Counted from the first letter of the stretch, positions 44,522-53,383 are shown. The stretch is DNA of 58,265 bases from Halorubrum ezzemoulense DSM 17463 (GCF_002114285.1 NZ_NEDJ01000014.1:1-58265); one strand, 5' to 3'. The notes: generated by a model not told the origin, from the letters alone. Made by a program: numbers and translations.

Positions 44522-45505
44522 ATGAGCGAGGCCGACGAGCAGCCGGCTGCGACCGCGACGGGCCGGGAGATCTGGATCGAGAAGTACCGGCCGCAGACGC
44601 TCGACGACATCCACGGGCAATCGGAGATCGTCGAGCGGCTCCAGAGCTACATCGCGCAGGACGACGTGCCGCACCTGCTCTTCTCGGGGCCCGCGGGCGT
44701 CGGGAAGACGACCGCGGCCACCGCCATCGCCCGCGAGATCTACGGCGAGGACAACTGGCGCGGCAACTTCATCGAACTGAACGCCTCCGACCAACGCGGC
44801 ATCGACGTCGTCCGCGACCGGATCAAGGGGTTCGCGCGCTCGTCGTTCGGCGGCGACTTCCGGATCGTGTTCCTCGACGAGTCCGACAGCCTTACAGATG
44901 ATGCACAGGCGGCGCTCCGCCGCACGATGGAGCAGTTCTCCGACAACACCCGGTTCATCCTCTCGTGTAACTACTCGTCGAAGATCATCGACCCGATCCA
45001 GTCGCGCTGCGCCGTCTTCCGGTTCTCGCCGCTGTCGGACGAGGCGGTCGGCGGGATGGTCCGCGAGATCGCGTCCGCGGAGTCGATCGAGGTGACCGAC
45101 GCCGGAGTCGACGCCTTGGTGTACGCGGCCGACGGCGACATGCGCCGCGCGATCAACTCGCTTCAGGCGGCGGCGACGACGGGCGACGTGGTCGACGAGG
45201 AGGCGGTGTACGCGATCACGGCGACCGCCCGCCCGGAGGAGATCGAGTCGATGGTGACCGACGCGCTGGAGGGCGACTTCGCTCGCGCGCGCTCGACGCT
45301 CGACACGCTGCTCACGGAGACGGGGATGGCCGGCGGCGACGTGATCGACCAGCTCCACCGCTCAGTCTGGGAGTTCGACCTGAACGAACGCGAGGCGGTG
45401 CGGCTCATGGAGCGCATCGGCGAGGCCGACTACCGGATCGCCGAGGGCGCCAACGAACAGGTCCAGTTGGAGTCGCTGCTCGCGGCGCTCTCGCTGGACG
45501 AGTAG
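44522..45505 (+). CDS. rfcS: Replication factor C small subunit
   Basis: A 327-residue clamp-loader AAA+ subunit that opens PCNA at primer ends. Walker [10 protein letters not shown], Walker [14 protein letters not shown], sensor 1 and arginine finger region [20 protein letters not shown], and the C-terminal collar are present. The Walker B is DESD rather than DEAD. No intein interrupts the gene, although this locus often carries one in haloarchaea. Confidence 0.95.
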   Translation: MSEADEQPAATATGREIWIEKYRPQTLDDIHGQSEIVERLQSYIAQDDVPHLLFSGPAGVGKTTAATAIAREIYGEDNWRGNFIELNASDQRGIDVVRDRIKGFARSSFGGDFRIVFLDESDSLTDDAQAALRRTMEQFSDNTRFILSCNYSSKIIDPIQSRCAVFRFSPLSDEAVGGMVREIASAESIEVTDAGVDALVYAADGDMRRAINSLQAAATTGDVVDEEAVYAITATARPEEIESMVTDALEGDFARARSTLDTLLTETGMAGGDVIDQLHRSVWEFDLNEREAVRLMERIGEADYRIAEGANEQVQLESLLAALSLDE

Positions 45506-45569
45506 CGATAGACCGGTTTCGAGTCTCCGGGCGCTTGTTTATCCGGTACTGACGACCCAGCGACGGCGA

Positions 45570-45780
45570 ACACTTCCAAAGCCCAGCCGCTCGGTTACAT
45601 GTCGTTGAGTCCGGGGCGACGACGGACACCCCCGAAGCCCCGCCCCGCACGGCAACCGCGCCTCACGCCTCCCCAGCCTCGTCGGTCGCCCTCCGCGCTG
45701 CTCCGGGCGACCGGCTCCCTCGCGCGTGCTCCTCGCGGCCGCCTTCGGCTGCCACTCGGAGGCACGCACCACCGTGGCGA
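45570..45780 (+). repeat. Dispersed GC-rich intergenic repeat, copy D
   Basis: Fills most of the 312-base gap between rfcS and the phosphodiesterase gene. It contains CTTCCAAAGCCCAGCCGCTC and the stretches at 45661-45684 and 45724-45740 that are identical to copy B (8946-8969, 9038-9054). No gene is supported within it. Confidence 0.6.
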
Positions 45781-45786
45781 GCGCGC

Positions 45787-45794
45787 TTTTTAAC
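45787..45794 (+). promoter_or_regulatory. TATA box of phosphodiesterase gene
   Basis: TTTTTAAC is centred about 28 bases before the ATG at 45818, supporting a leaderless start. Confidence 0.45.
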
Positions 45795-45817
45795 TCACGC
45801 CGGCGCGGACTCCCGGT

Positions 45818-46351
45818 ATGCTCGTCGTCGTCTCCGACACGCACGCACGCGAGGAGTCGAGGCTTCAGGGGCGGACCGCGGAGGCGGTCCGCGAGGCGGA
45901 TCTGGTGATCCACGCGGGCGACTTCTACCGCGAGCCGGTCTTAGACGCTTTTCAGTCGACCACCGCCGCCCTCCGGGCGGTCTACGGCAACAACGACGAC
46001 GCCGCGATCCGCGACCGCGTCCCGGAGGTTCGGACCGTCGAATACGCGGGGGTCAGGTTCGCGGTCACGCACCGACACCGCAGCGGCGACACGGGGCTCG
46101 TCATGCTCGGTCGCGGCCGCGACGCCGACGCCGTGATCTGCGGCCACAGCCACCGGCCGCGGTTCGACGACTCAGGCGGGCTCCCGATACTGAATCCGGG
46201 CAGCCACGCCCAACCGCGCGGGAACCGGCCGGCGCACGCGGAATTGCGTCCGGTGGACGACGGGGCCGGAGACGGTCTGGACGGGCGACTGGTGACGCCG
46301 GACGGGGAGGAGTTCGAGACGTTCCGGATCGGGGCCGAGAGCCGCGAGTAA
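45818..46351 (+). CDS. YfcE-family metallophosphoesterase
   Basis: A 177-residue calcineurin-like phosphoesterase. Metal ligands are in MLVVVSDTHA (D-x-H), VIHAGDFY (GD), VYGNNDD (GNxD) and VICGHSHRPRF (GHSH). The family hydrolyses phosphodiesters; the real substrate is unknown. The start is leaderless. Confidence 0.9.
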   Translation: MLVVVSDTHAREESRLQGRTAEAVREADLVIHAGDFYREPVLDAFQSTTAALRAVYGNNDDAAIRDRVPEVRTVEYAGVRFAVTHRHRSGDTGLVMLGRGRDADAVICGHSHRPRFDDSGGLPILNPGSHAQPRGNRPAHAELRPVDDGAGDGLDGRLVTPDGEEFETFRIGAESRE

Positions 46352-46730
46352 GGGAGCGAATCACGAGAAGCGGATCGGGCTCGCCGTCGCGTCGGCAGAG
46401 ACCGATCGCGACGCCCCGCTGACGGCCGGGCCGGCCGACGGTCGTGTCAGCGGTGGAGGACCCGGATCGACGCGGATGTGGGCGCCGGCTGTCGGTCGCT
46501 GGTCGGCCGGGGAGGGGGATACCGGACTGGGTAGGGAGCGGGTGCGAGTCCGACCAGCCGGCGGTCGGCCGGCGGGTTCGAGCGTGAGGGCCGAAGCGGG
46601 GGGTCGCGATTACACGTAGTCGGGGTATCGACATATACGTGGCTGAGGGACAAAAACGCGTTTTAGTTACCGGGATCCGATCGCCTGAACGCGTCGGAAT
46701 CGTCCGGGTCACGCGACCGTTCGGCTCGAA
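46352..46730. other. Intergenic region without recognised feature
   Basis: About 380 bases of GC-rich sequence between the phosphodiesterase and the small membrane gene. I looked for tRNA, RNase P RNA and SRP RNA signatures and small leaderless genes and saw none. The TATA box that follows belongs to the next gene. Confidence 0.5.
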
Positions 46731-46740
46731 ACTTATAACC
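46731..46740 (+). promoter_or_regulatory. TATA box for the small membrane gene-PiT operon
   Basis: ACTTATAACC is centred 28 bases before the ATG at 46763, the spacing of a leaderless transcript. Confidence 0.6.
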
Positions 46741-46762
46741 GCGTGCCGACGGATTCAGGCGT

Positions 46763-46891
46763 ATGCTCCCGGTCCAACCGCTGTTCGTACTCCTGTTGGT
46801 GGGTCTTCTCGGGCTGTTCTTCTTCGGGTTCCTCCTCGTCCGGCGCACGGTGGCGGGGCTGAACGAGGGGTACAACGACGGGCGACGCTGA
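46763..46891 (+). CDS. 42-residue membrane peptide upstream of PiT permease
   Basis: A tiny protein, MLPVQPLFVLLLVGLLGLFF followed by FGFLLVRRTVAGLNEGYNDG and RR. One strong membrane helix precedes a basic, glycine-containing tail. It is below normal gene-size cut-offs; the TATA box at 46731 and the TGATG junction with the next gene (one shared base) support that it is translated. It may be an accessory subunit or regulator of the phosphate permease; that is context inference. Confidence 0.75.
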   Translation: MLPVQPLFVLLLVGLLGLFFFGFLLVRRTVAGLNEGYNDGRR

Positions 46892-48066
46892 TGGTCGTCG
46901 CCACCGCCGCGACCCTCCTCGTCGCCGCCGCCGCCAGCCTCTTTATGGCGTGGTCGATCGGCGCGGGGTCGTCGGGCTCGACCCCGTTCGCGCCCGCGGT
47001 CGGGGCGAACGCGATCTCCGTGATGCGGGCCGGGCTCGTCGTCGGCGTCCTCGGGCTCCTCGGCGCGATCCTCCAGGGCGCGAACGTGACCGAGGCGGTC
47101 GGCACCGAACTGATCGGCGGGGTGACGCTCACCGCCGTGGCGGCCATCGTCGCGCTCGTCACGGCCGCCGCGCTGGTCGCGGTCGGCGTGTTCGCCGGCT
47201 ACCCGATCGCGACGGCGTTCACCGTCACCGGTGCGGTCGTCGGCGTCGGCCTCGCGCTCGGCGGCGACCCGGCGTGGCCGAAGTACGCCGAGATCGCGAC
47301 GCTGTGGGTGCTCACGCCGTTCGTCGGCGGCGGCGTCGCCTACGGCGTCGCGCGCATGCTCATCGGCGAGTCGCTGCCCGAGCGACCGCTCACGGCCGCG
47401 CTCGCCGGCGTCGTCGGCGCGATCCTCGCGAACGTCGGGTTCGCGCTGCTCGGTCCCGCCGGCCAGCAGGCGTCGGTGGCGAGCGTCCTCGGGGCGGGGC
47501 TGGGCGGCAGCGGCGCGGGTCCCGCCGCGGTGAGCGTCGCGATCGCCGCGCTCGTTTCGGTCGCCGTGTACGCGGACCTCGGCCGCGACCGCGAGGGGGC
47601 ACAGCGGCGGTTTCTGCTCGCGATGGGCGGGCTCGTCGCGTTCTCGGCCGGCGGGTCGCAGGTCGGCCTCGCGATCGGCCCGCTCGTCCCGATCTTCAGC
47701 GAGGTCGGCGTCCCGCTGTGGGCGCTACTCGTCGGCGGCGGCGTGGGGCTGTTGGCCGGGTCGTGGACCGGCGCGCCGCGGATGATCAAGGCGCTCGCGC
47801 AGGACTACGCCTCGATGGGGCCGCGACGGTCGATATCGGCGCTCATCCCGTCGTTCGCGATCGCGCAGACCGCCGTCGCCTTCGGGATCCCCGTCTCGTT
47901 CAACGAGATCATCGTCTCGGCGATCGTCGGTGCGGGCTACGCCGCGGGCGACGCCGGCGTGAGCCGGAAGAAGATGGGGTACACGGTCCTCGCGTGGATC
48001 GGGTCGCTCGTCGGCGCGTTCGTGCTCGGGTTCGGCCTCTACTCGGCGGTCGACTTCGTCGCGTGA
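46891..48066 (+). CDS. PiT-family inorganic phosphate permease
   Basis: A 391-residue membrane protein with about ten helices. The duplicated PiT signature survives as FAPAVGANAISVMRAGLVVG and VPVSFNEIIVSAIVGAGYA (N-terminal and C-terminal halves). A cytoplasmic loop divides the halves (DLGRDREGAQRRFL). It imports phosphate, probably with Na+ or H+, and complements the high-affinity Pst system at 15.6-20.2 kb. The ATG shares its A with the stop of the 42-residue gene. Confidence 0.85.
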   Translation: MVVATAATLLVAAAASLFMAWSIGAGSSGSTPFAPAVGANAISVMRAGLVVGVLGLLGAILQGANVTEAVGTELIGGVTLTAVAAIVALVTAAALVAVGVFAGYPIATAFTVTGAVVGVGLALGGDPAWPKYAEIATLWVLTPFVGGGVAYGVARMLIGESLPERPLTAALAGVVGAILANVGFALLGPAGQQASVASVLGAGLGGSGAGPAAVSVAIAALVSVAVYADLGRDREGAQRRFLLAMGGLVAFSAGGSQVGLAIGPLVPIFSEVGVPLWALLVGGGVGLLAGSWTGAPRMIKALAQDYASMGPRRSISALIPSFAIAQTAVAFGIPVSFNEIIVSAIVGAGYAAGDAGVSRKKMGYTVLAWIGSLVGAFVLGFGLYSAVDFVA

Positions 48067-48091
48067 CGGGCGGCGACGCTCCGCTTCACCC

Positions 48092-49249
48092 TCAGGCGCG
48101 TCCCTCGGGGTACGTCGGCAGCCGCGCGGACCGCGCGCTCCCGTCGACGAACGGGAGGTCGACGGCGGTGGCCGGACTCTCCTCGCCGTCGACGCGGACG
48201 GCGACCTCGCCGAGGGCGGCGTCGAACCCGACGAGCGCCAGCGCGACTGGCACGTCCGTCGCGGGGCCGACGGCCGCCCGCGTCACCTCGCCGATCGCCT
48301 CGTCACCGTCGAAGACGGCCGCACCGGACGCGGGGAGCGCGGCGTCGATCCCCTGCGGGTCCGCGTTCGGGTCGACGCCGTCGACCGCCTCGGCGACGCC
48401 GTCGAGTTCGAGGCCGACGAGCCGTCGGCTCGGTCGCCCCTGATTCTCCACGCGCGAGACGACCTCCTGCCCGACGTAACACCCCTTCTCGAAGTCGAGC
48501 GCGTTCCGGAGGCCGAGGACGTTCGGGACCGTGCCCGCCAGTTCGTACTCGAAGAGGGGCGTTCCGGCCTCCGTCGCGAGCGCGTCCCACGTTCGGTACC
48601 CGAACGGCGCGGCGTTGAGCCCGCGGTTGATCAGGGTGTCGAACACGTCGCCCGCGTCGGCGGCGGCGCAGACGATCTCGTACCCCTCCTCGCCGAGCGG
48701 CGCGTCCGTCGCGATCACGGTGACGCCGGCGTCGACCATCGACCCGCGGACGAACGAGAGGGGCCCCTCCGGCGCGCCCGGTCCGCCGAGGACGGAGGCG
48801 ACCTTCTCGGTCGACTTCGGGCCGTGAACCCCGAACACGCCGAACTCGTCGGACACGTCGTCGATCGCGACGTCCTGAATGAACACGTTCTCCGCCCAGT
48901 CGGCGGCGACCGACTCGACCCGTTCCGGGGGGAGGAAGACGAGCAGCCGCTCGTCGGCGTTGTACACGTACATGTCCGTCTCGATCCCGCCTTGGGGATC
49001 GAGCAGGAGGGCGTACGTTCCCTCGCCGTCCTCGGCGGGGACGCGGTTCGAGACGGCGTTGTCCACGAACTCGACGCGGTCGCTCCCCCTGACGGCGAGG
49101 ACGCCGTACCCCATCTCGATCACGCCCGCGACGTTTCGGACCGCCTTGCCGACGCGGACGGGCTTCCCGTAGTGGTCGACGACCTCGCGACCGCCGCGGT
49201 CGCGGTACGCGGCGCCGTGCGCGTCGTGGGTACCGGAGACGAGCGTCAT
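48092..49249 (-). CDS. ygfZ: YgfZ/GcvT folate-binding protein
   Basis: A 385-residue aminomethyltransferase-fold protein. The diagnostic YgfZ motif KGCYVGQEVVSRV is present, unlike true GcvT. It has the HYGKPVRVGKAVRNVAGVIE start and barrel C-terminus. YgfZ-family proteins help assemble or repair iron-sulfur clusters with folate. The ATG at 49249 is used; frames extending upstream are unsupported. Confidence 0.85.
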   Translation of the reverse strand: MTLVSGTHDAHGAAYRDRGGREVVDHYGKPVRVGKAVRNVAGVIEMGYGVLAVRGSDRVEFVDNAVSNRVPAEDGEGTYALLLDPQGGIETDMYVYNADERLLVFLPPERVESVAADWAENVFIQDVAIDDVSDEFGVFGVHGPKSTEKVASVLGGPGAPEGPLSFVRGSMVDAGVTVIATDAPLGEEGYEIVCAAADAGDVFDTLINRGLNAAPFGYRTWDALATEAGTPLFEYELAGTVPNVLGLRNALDFEKGCYVGQEVVSRVENQGRPSRRLVGLELDGVAEAVDGVDPNADPQGIDAALPASGAAVFDGDEAIGEVTRAAVGPATDVPVALALVGFDAALGEVAVRVDGEESPATAVDLPFVDGSARSARLPTYPEGRA

Positions 49250-49296
49250 GGTCGAACGGTGGCGATCGAGGGGCAAAAGGCCGCCGTCTCCGACGG

Positions 49297-49596
49297 CTAC
49301 AGTCCGAGTCGGTCCCGGATCGCGTCGACGAGGCTCTCGGAGGGGTCGTCGTCGGGCGCCTCCGGGTCCGGAACGACCTTCTCGTGGGCGTACACCCGAA
49401 CGTGCTCCTCGGACTCGACGGTGATCAGCGAGTCCTCCTTCAGCGTCGAGAGGGCCTCCTCGACGGCGTCGATGTCTGCGTCGACGGCCGCGCGCAGTTC
49501 GAGGACGGTCATTCCCTCGTCGCCGCGGTCGACGAGCGCGTCGAGCAGCGCGACCTCGACGTCCGGCCGGTCGCGGTATTCCGGCTTTGCGGCCAT
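49297..49596 (-). CDS. DUF6432-like winged-helix-type protein
   Basis: A 99-residue protein beginning MAAKPEYRDRPDVEVALLDA. Helices VALLDALVDRGDEGMTVLEL and ADIDAVEEALSTLKEDSLIT look like a small winged helix, followed by an acidic segment. It resembles the haloarchaeal DUF6432 family (name from memory); function unknown. It lies downstream of archaemetzincin on the same strand. Confidence 0.75.
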   Translation of the reverse strand: MAAKPEYRDRPDVEVALLDALVDRGDEGMTVLELRAAVDADIDAVEEALSTLKEDSLITVESEEHVRVYAHEKVVPDPEAPDDDPSESLVDAIRDRLGL

Positions 49597-49706
49597 ACCC
49601 GTCCCTTGTGCGGGCCGGACTTTACGTCTACCGGCGATCGGAGAGGGATTGGCGACCGGAGAGATCGGGCGACAGATCGTCGGGAGGGTACGCCGGTCGC
49701 GCCGCG

Positions 49707-50228
49707 TCAGCGGACGATCCGCGAACAGGTGCCACAGAGGTTCTCCTCTTTCACGTCGACCTCGCGGACGGTCGGGGAAAACGACATCACGCACTTGCTG
49801 TTGTCGCAGTGCTCCAGGCCGAGAGTGTGACCGATCTCGTGGACGACCTCCTTGCGGACGCGGTCGCCAAACACGTCGACCGCGGGCTTGGTGGAGACGC
49901 CGCCGTCGGAGGAGGTGCGGAGGCGGTGCGTGGAGATAACGGAGCCGCTGCCGTTCAGGTACGCGAGGCCGAACACGTAGTTCCGGCGGCGGTAGTAGAG
50001 GTCCTCGGGCGTGATGCCGATGTTCTTCTCGCCGCCGCCGACCCGAGTGACCGTCTCGATGAGGTCCTCGGCGCGGTACTGGTCCCTATCTGCCTCGAAG
50101 GCGGAGTCGGGGATCGGCTGATCGTCGTGGACCGTCACGTCGCAGTCGTATACGGAACGCAGCGCACCGGAGGCCTCCCGTTTCACTCGGGGGGTGACCT
50201 CCCCGACCGGGACGATGTCCACGAGCAT
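49707..50228 (-). CDS. amzA: Archaemetzincin
   Basis: A 173-residue zinc metallopeptidase. The metzincin motif HEIGHTLGLEH occupies 130-140, and the four-cysteine cluster that typifies AMZ proteins follows: Cys141, Cys146, Cys165, Cys168. The MLVDIVPVGEVTPRVKREAS N-terminus also fits. Substrates are unknown. The MLVDIV start at 50228 is preferred; the upstream 54 residues overlap the divergent UPF0146 gene. Confidence 0.93.
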   Translation of the reverse strand: MLVDIVPVGEVTPRVKREASGALRSVYDCDVTVHDDQPIPDSAFEADRDQYRAEDLIETVTRVGGGEKNIGITPEDLYYRRRNYVFGLAYLNGSGSVISTHRLRTSSDGGVSTKPAVDVFGDRVRKEVVHEIGHTLGLEHCDNSKCVMSFSPTVREVDVKEENLCGTCSRIVR

Positions 50229-50267
50229 GGAACAGCTTTTGAACGCCGCGGTCATAAAGGCCGCGCC

Positions 50268-50768
50268 GTGGTACGACCACCCCCGTCGGAGCGGGCGCTT
50301 GTTGCCGCACTCGGGCGGTACGAACGATTGATCGAGGTCGGAGTCGGCCGCCGGCCGGGCGTCGCCCGTCCGCTCGCCGATCGGGGCCACGAGGCCGTCG
50401 CGATCGACATCGAAGTGAGCGAGGCGGCGCAGGACGCGGCGGCGGGGAGGCAGGCGCCGAGCGGGGGAACGCTCCGCGTCGTCGCCGCGGACGTGACGGC
50501 GCTCGCGGCCGACGACGAGCGGGCGGCGCAGAGCGCGCTTGGGATCGGCGCGAGCGACGAGACCGCCGGTGAGGCTCCGGACGCGCCCGGCGGCGTCGAC
50601 GCCGTGTACGCTCGGAACCTCCCGGCGGAGCTACAGCGGGCGACCGTCGCGCTCGCGGAGCGACTCGGCGCCGCCTGCCTGTTCACCACGCTCGGGTTCG
50701 AGGAGCCGGTCGTGGACGTCTCTCGGAAGTCGACGGAGTCGGGAACTGTCGTGTTCGTCGCGCGGTGA
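50268..50768 (+). CDS. UPF0146 family protein
   Basis: A 166-residue Rossmann-like protein. The pattern LIEVGVGRRPGVARPLADRG and AVAIDIEV resembles a degenerate methyltransferase fold, as in the UPF0146 family of archaea. The GTG at 50268 is the only suitable start in the 39-base space from divergent amzA. Function unknown. Confidence 0.8.
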   Translation: MVRPPPSERALVAALGRYERLIEVGVGRRPGVARPLADRGHEAVAIDIEVSEAAQDAAAGRQAPSGGTLRVVAADVTALAADDERAAQSALGIGASDETAGEAPDAPGGVDAVYARNLPAELQRATVALAERLGAACLFTTLGFEEPVVDVSRKSTESGTVVFVAR

Positions 50769-50864
50769 CGGAACGGACCGGCGACCGGGACGCCGCACGG
50801 CTCGAACCGGCGACGCCGACCGCGAACCCGAACGTTCATTCGGGCGCCAGTCGGGGGTACCCGT

Positions 50865-51728
50865 ATGCAGGTCGACGCAGTCGTCCTCGACATCGACGGG
50901 GTGTTGGTCGACGTGGCGGACTCCTACCGTCGGGCGATCCTCGAATCGGTCGACCGGGTCTGCGGCAAGCCGATCGACCCGGACGCGGTCCAGGCGTTCA
51001 AGGACGCCGGCGGGTTCAACAACGACTGGGAGCTGACCGACGCAGCGGCGTTGTTCGTGTTGGCCCGCCGCGAGGGGCTCCGGATGGACGTCGACGAGTT
51101 CACCGAGCGCGTCCGCGAGCTCGGGGGCGGGCTCGACGCCGCCAAGGAGGTCGTCGGCGACCTCCCGCGAGTCGCACAGGCCCGCGTCCGCGACCAGTGG
51201 GACCGGGACGCGCTCCGCGAGACGTTTCAGGCGCTGTACCTCGGCAGCAAGCTGTACCGCGAGTTAGAGGGTGGCGAGCCGCCGTTCGAGGCCGACGGGT
51301 ACATCCACGACGAGCCGACGCTCGTCGACCCCGAGACGATCGCCGACCTCACCGGGCGGTTCGACGTGGGCGTCCTCACCGGGCGGCCGGCGGCCGAGGC
51401 CGACATCGCCTTGGACCGCGTCGGCCTCGACGTGCCCGAGGACCGGCGGTTCACGATGGACGACTGGGAAGAGGGGAAGCCGCACCCGCGGGCGCTCGTC
51501 GAGCTCGCCGAGCGGTTCGGCGCCGGGCGGGTCGCGTTCGCGGGCGACACCCTCGACGACGTGCGGACCGCACGCAACGCCGACGAGTCTGACGAGACGC
51601 GCGTCTACTACGGGGTTGGCGTCCTCACCGGCGGGCTCACCGGCGAGGCGGGGCGCGAGAAGTTCGCCGGTAACGGCGCGGACGCCGTGGTCGAAGACGT
51701 GAACGAACTGGTTGGGCTACTGGAGTAG
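50865..51728 (+). CDS. HAD-superfamily hydrolase (TIGR01548 type)
   Basis: A 287-residue phosphatase-like protein. HAD motif I is [11 protein letters not shown] (catalytic Asp), motif II is GVLTGRP, motif III Lys is in [11 protein letters not shown], and motif IV is [16 protein letters not shown] helical cap lies between motifs I and II. The family is conserved in haloarchaea with an unknown phosphorylated substrate. It is the last clearly chromosomal gene before the integrated element. Confidence 0.88.
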   Translation: MQVDAVVLDIDGVLVDVADSYRRAILESVDRVCGKPIDPDAVQAFKDAGGFNNDWELTDAAALFVLARREGLRMDVDEFTERVRELGGGLDAAKEVVGDLPRVAQARVRDQWDRDALRETFQALYLGSKLYRELEGGEPPFEADGYIHDEPTLVDPETIADLTGRFDVGVLTGRPAAEADIALDRVGLDVPEDRRFTMDDWEEGKPHPRALVELAERFGAGRVAFAGDTLDDVRTARNADESDETRVYYGVGVLTGGLTGEAGREKFAGNGADAVVEDVNELVGLLE

Positions 51729-51803
51729 TCGTCGTCGCGTCGGCTCGGGCACCGTGCGCCCCTCCCGCGTTAACCGCTCCGTGACGGATCTCGCCGGCGA
51801 TCG

Positions 51804-51822
51804 CGGATACCGCCGGTATCCG
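51804..51822. repeat. Perfect palindrome at the edge of the integrated element
   Basis: CGGATACC (51804-51811), GCC, GGTATCCG (51815-51822) are 8-base perfect arms, 76 bases after the HAD gene and ~200 bases before the integrase stop. It may be a terminator stem for the HAD gene or part of the attachment site. There is no T-run after it. The rest of the 51729-52016 gap shows no tRNA gene, though many haloarchaeal integrases use one. Confidence 0.4.
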
Positions 51823-52016
51823 GGACACGTCGGGTCCGGTGAGCGACGACCCCGCGAACGAGACCGCGACCGACGTGACGCTCCAGCAGGAGTAGACGGC
51901 CAGATACAGCGGGGAATCGGTGAAAAACCGGAATGGGCCTTGCCGGTACCCCACTCCGGAGCTTGCGCCGGCTCCCGATGGGCGACCAGCAACGTGATGA
52001 TGTGATTCTCGGTGGG

Positions 52017-53054
52017 TCATAGGCCGGGAAGGTGGTCGCGACGCTGCTCGGATTTCTCGCGCGCGCTCCGCCGGTCGTAATGCTCGTCGAGGATGGTGTT
52101 GCTCGCGTCGAGACGATCGGAGACGACGCGCCGGGGTACGTCCTCGCGCCGGTACGCGGTGACCCGTCCGCTCCGAACGTCGTGCGGGGACCGGGACGAG
52201 GGGCAGGTACTGGCCTTGACCATGTCCGTCGCCTCGCAGGTGTCCACATCGCGATCGTGGGGACACTCGGCACCGCGCCAACAGGGGCGGGTGATCCGAT
52301 AGAGAGTGTCCCGAATCGTCGAGATGGACGCGCGCCCGTACTGCGTCGCAACGAGGGGGTCGCGGCCGTAGTCGTCTTTCACGTCGTCGCGCGGACCGTC
52401 GATGTAGTCCTCCAGAACGCGGGAGACGTGCGGACTGATCGCGTTCCACCGCTCGCCCTTCTCCTTGTTTTTGAGAGGCGTATCGACCTCCGGGCGGTGA
52501 CGGAACTGGACGCCCGGCCGGTCTGTATCGAGGTCGAGGTCGCCCAAGTCGAGCGAGCGAACGGCGCCGGCCCGCGCGCCCGTGTGCCACATCAGGAGCA
52601 GCGTGACGTGTTCGCGGCTGGCGTAGTTGTAGCGGTTCAGGTACTCCAGAATATCACCGACGCGCTCGGGTTCGAGCGTCGTGTCGCTCACGTTTTGCCC
52701 GTTGCTGACCGTCGGGAGGGGAACGTCCTCGCGAAGTCCGCCGCGGACCGCGTCGATCTCTTCCGCGAATCGGAGGAACGAGCGAAGTGTCGCCAGCTGG
52801 CCGCGGAGGGTCACCGGGGCAATCGGGTCGCGACCGTCGCCGTTTCCTTCCCGTCTCCAGACGCGGTATCGATAGAGGTCACGACCGGTAAGCTCGTTCA
52901 GGTTCTCGATCCCTTCCTCGACACACCACTGCTGGAACGCTTCGAGCCGGTACCGGTGGCTTTCGAGCGTCCGCTCGCTCAATTCGTCGCGACGGGCTTC
53001 GAAGTACATCTCGACGCCCTCGCTCGGAGATAGGGGTTCGAGGTCGTCGCTCAT
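52017..53054 (-). CDS. Tyrosine recombinase/integrase
   Basis: A 345-residue site-specific recombinase. The SAM-like core-binding domain covers ~15-105. The catalytic domain has Arg161 in LLMWHTGARAGAVRSL, the beta-hairpin Lys in PLKNKEKGERW, His291 and Arg294 in SPHDVRSGRVTAYRREDVP, and nucleophile Tyr326 in ILDEHYDRRS. A cysteine-rich insertion (ITRPCWRGAECPHDRDVDTC, about residues 254-273) may bind zinc, as in other haloarchaeal integrases. The start overlaps the preceding zinc-finger gene by 4 bases (ATGA). It presumably integrates and excises the element. Confidence 0.92.
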   Translation of the reverse strand: MSDDLEPLSPSEGVEMYFEARRDELSERTLESHRYRLEAFQQWCVEEGIENLNELTGRDLYRYRVWRREGNGDGRDPIAPVTLRGQLATLRSFLRFAEEIDAVRGGLREDVPLPTVSNGQNVSDTTLEPERVGDILEYLNRYNYASREHVTLLLMWHTGARAGAVRSLDLGDLDLDTDRPGVQFRHRPEVDTPLKNKEKGERWNAISPHVSRVLEDYIDGPRDDVKDDYGRDPLVATQYGRASISTIRDTLYRITRPCWRGAECPHDRDVDTCEATDMVKASTCPSSRSPHDVRSGRVTAYRREDVPRRVVSDRLDASNTILDEHYDRRSAREKSEQRRDHLPGL

Positions 53055-53236
53055 TGCTTCCCTCCGTCATCGTCGAGGATGTTCGCGCACCGCTCGCAGA
53101 CGGGTTCGTCCCGATCGGCGTCGTACCCGTCGGCGTAGTTCTCGCAGTAGGAACAGGTGCCGTCGGAGTTTTCACTTAGCGTTACATCTGCCCGTCTGGG
53201 GCCTGTAAGCCCCGATATGGTTCCGTGCATTGGCAT
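53051..53236 (-). CDS. Small zinc-finger protein coupled to the integrase
   Basis: About 61 residues with CSYC...CERC spaced as in a zinc ribbon (SDGTCSYCENYADGYDADRD then EPVCERCANILDDDGG). The stop overlaps the integrase ATG, so they are translated together. It may be a recombination directionality factor or a regulator; neither is shown. The start is uncertain: ATG 53236, ATG 53230 or GTG 53248. The first hairpin (53199-53214) lies inside the frame. Confidence 0.6.
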   Translation of the reverse strand: MPMHGTISGLTGPRRADVTLSENSDGTCSYCENYADGYDADRDEPVCERCANILDDDGGKQ

Positions 53237-53274
53237 CACGGGAACCACCGTGGGGCCGCGCTGTAACGCGGCCC
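53199..53274. repeat. Hairpins sharing the loop CTGTAA
   Basis: GGGGC, CTGTAA, GCCCC (53199-53214) and GGGCCGCG, CTGTAA, CGCGGCCC (53253-53274) have the same six-base loop. Between them GGTTCC and GGAACC form another inverted pair (about 53218-53246). GTTACA/TGTAAC occurs nearby too (53182-53187). The second hairpin is followed by TTCTT and could be a terminator; the group could also be att or a regulatory site. Confidence 0.5.
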
Positions 53275-53369
53275 TTCTTCACTAACCGACCAGAGTCATC
53301 AGGAACCAGCTGATAGTCCCCGAGTAAACGGACAACAAGATACTACTTAATGCTTTTGCTGAATAGAAA

Positions 53370-53383
53370 TTACTAATTAGTAA
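53370..53383. promoter_or_regulatory. Palindromic operator upstream of the winged-helix repressor
   Basis: TTACTAATTAGTAA is a perfect 14-base palindrome, 46 bases before the ATG at 53429. It lies in the promoter of a phage-repressor-like gene and is a good candidate for autoregulation. It is also AT-rich enough to be part of the core promoter. Confidence 0.5.

Noticed and set aside
46352-46762. Structured RNA (RNase P, SRP) or tRNA in the long gap
   Set aside because: No conserved RNase P or SRP motifs and no cloverleaf could be recognised; a GGTGCGAGTCCGACC stretch resembles a T-arm only superficially.
51729-52016. tRNA gene as integrase target
   Set aside because: I looked for T-arm GTTCGAATC-like sequence and matching acceptor arms on both strands and found none.
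51637-52020. Minus-strand frame starting with ATGA overlap at the integrase stop (MTHRESHHHVAGRPSG...)
   Set aside because: The overlap and a hydrophobic-looking stretch are suggestive, but it runs antisense into the 3' end of the HAD gene with a poor Arg-rich C-terminus. Kept only as a weak possibility.
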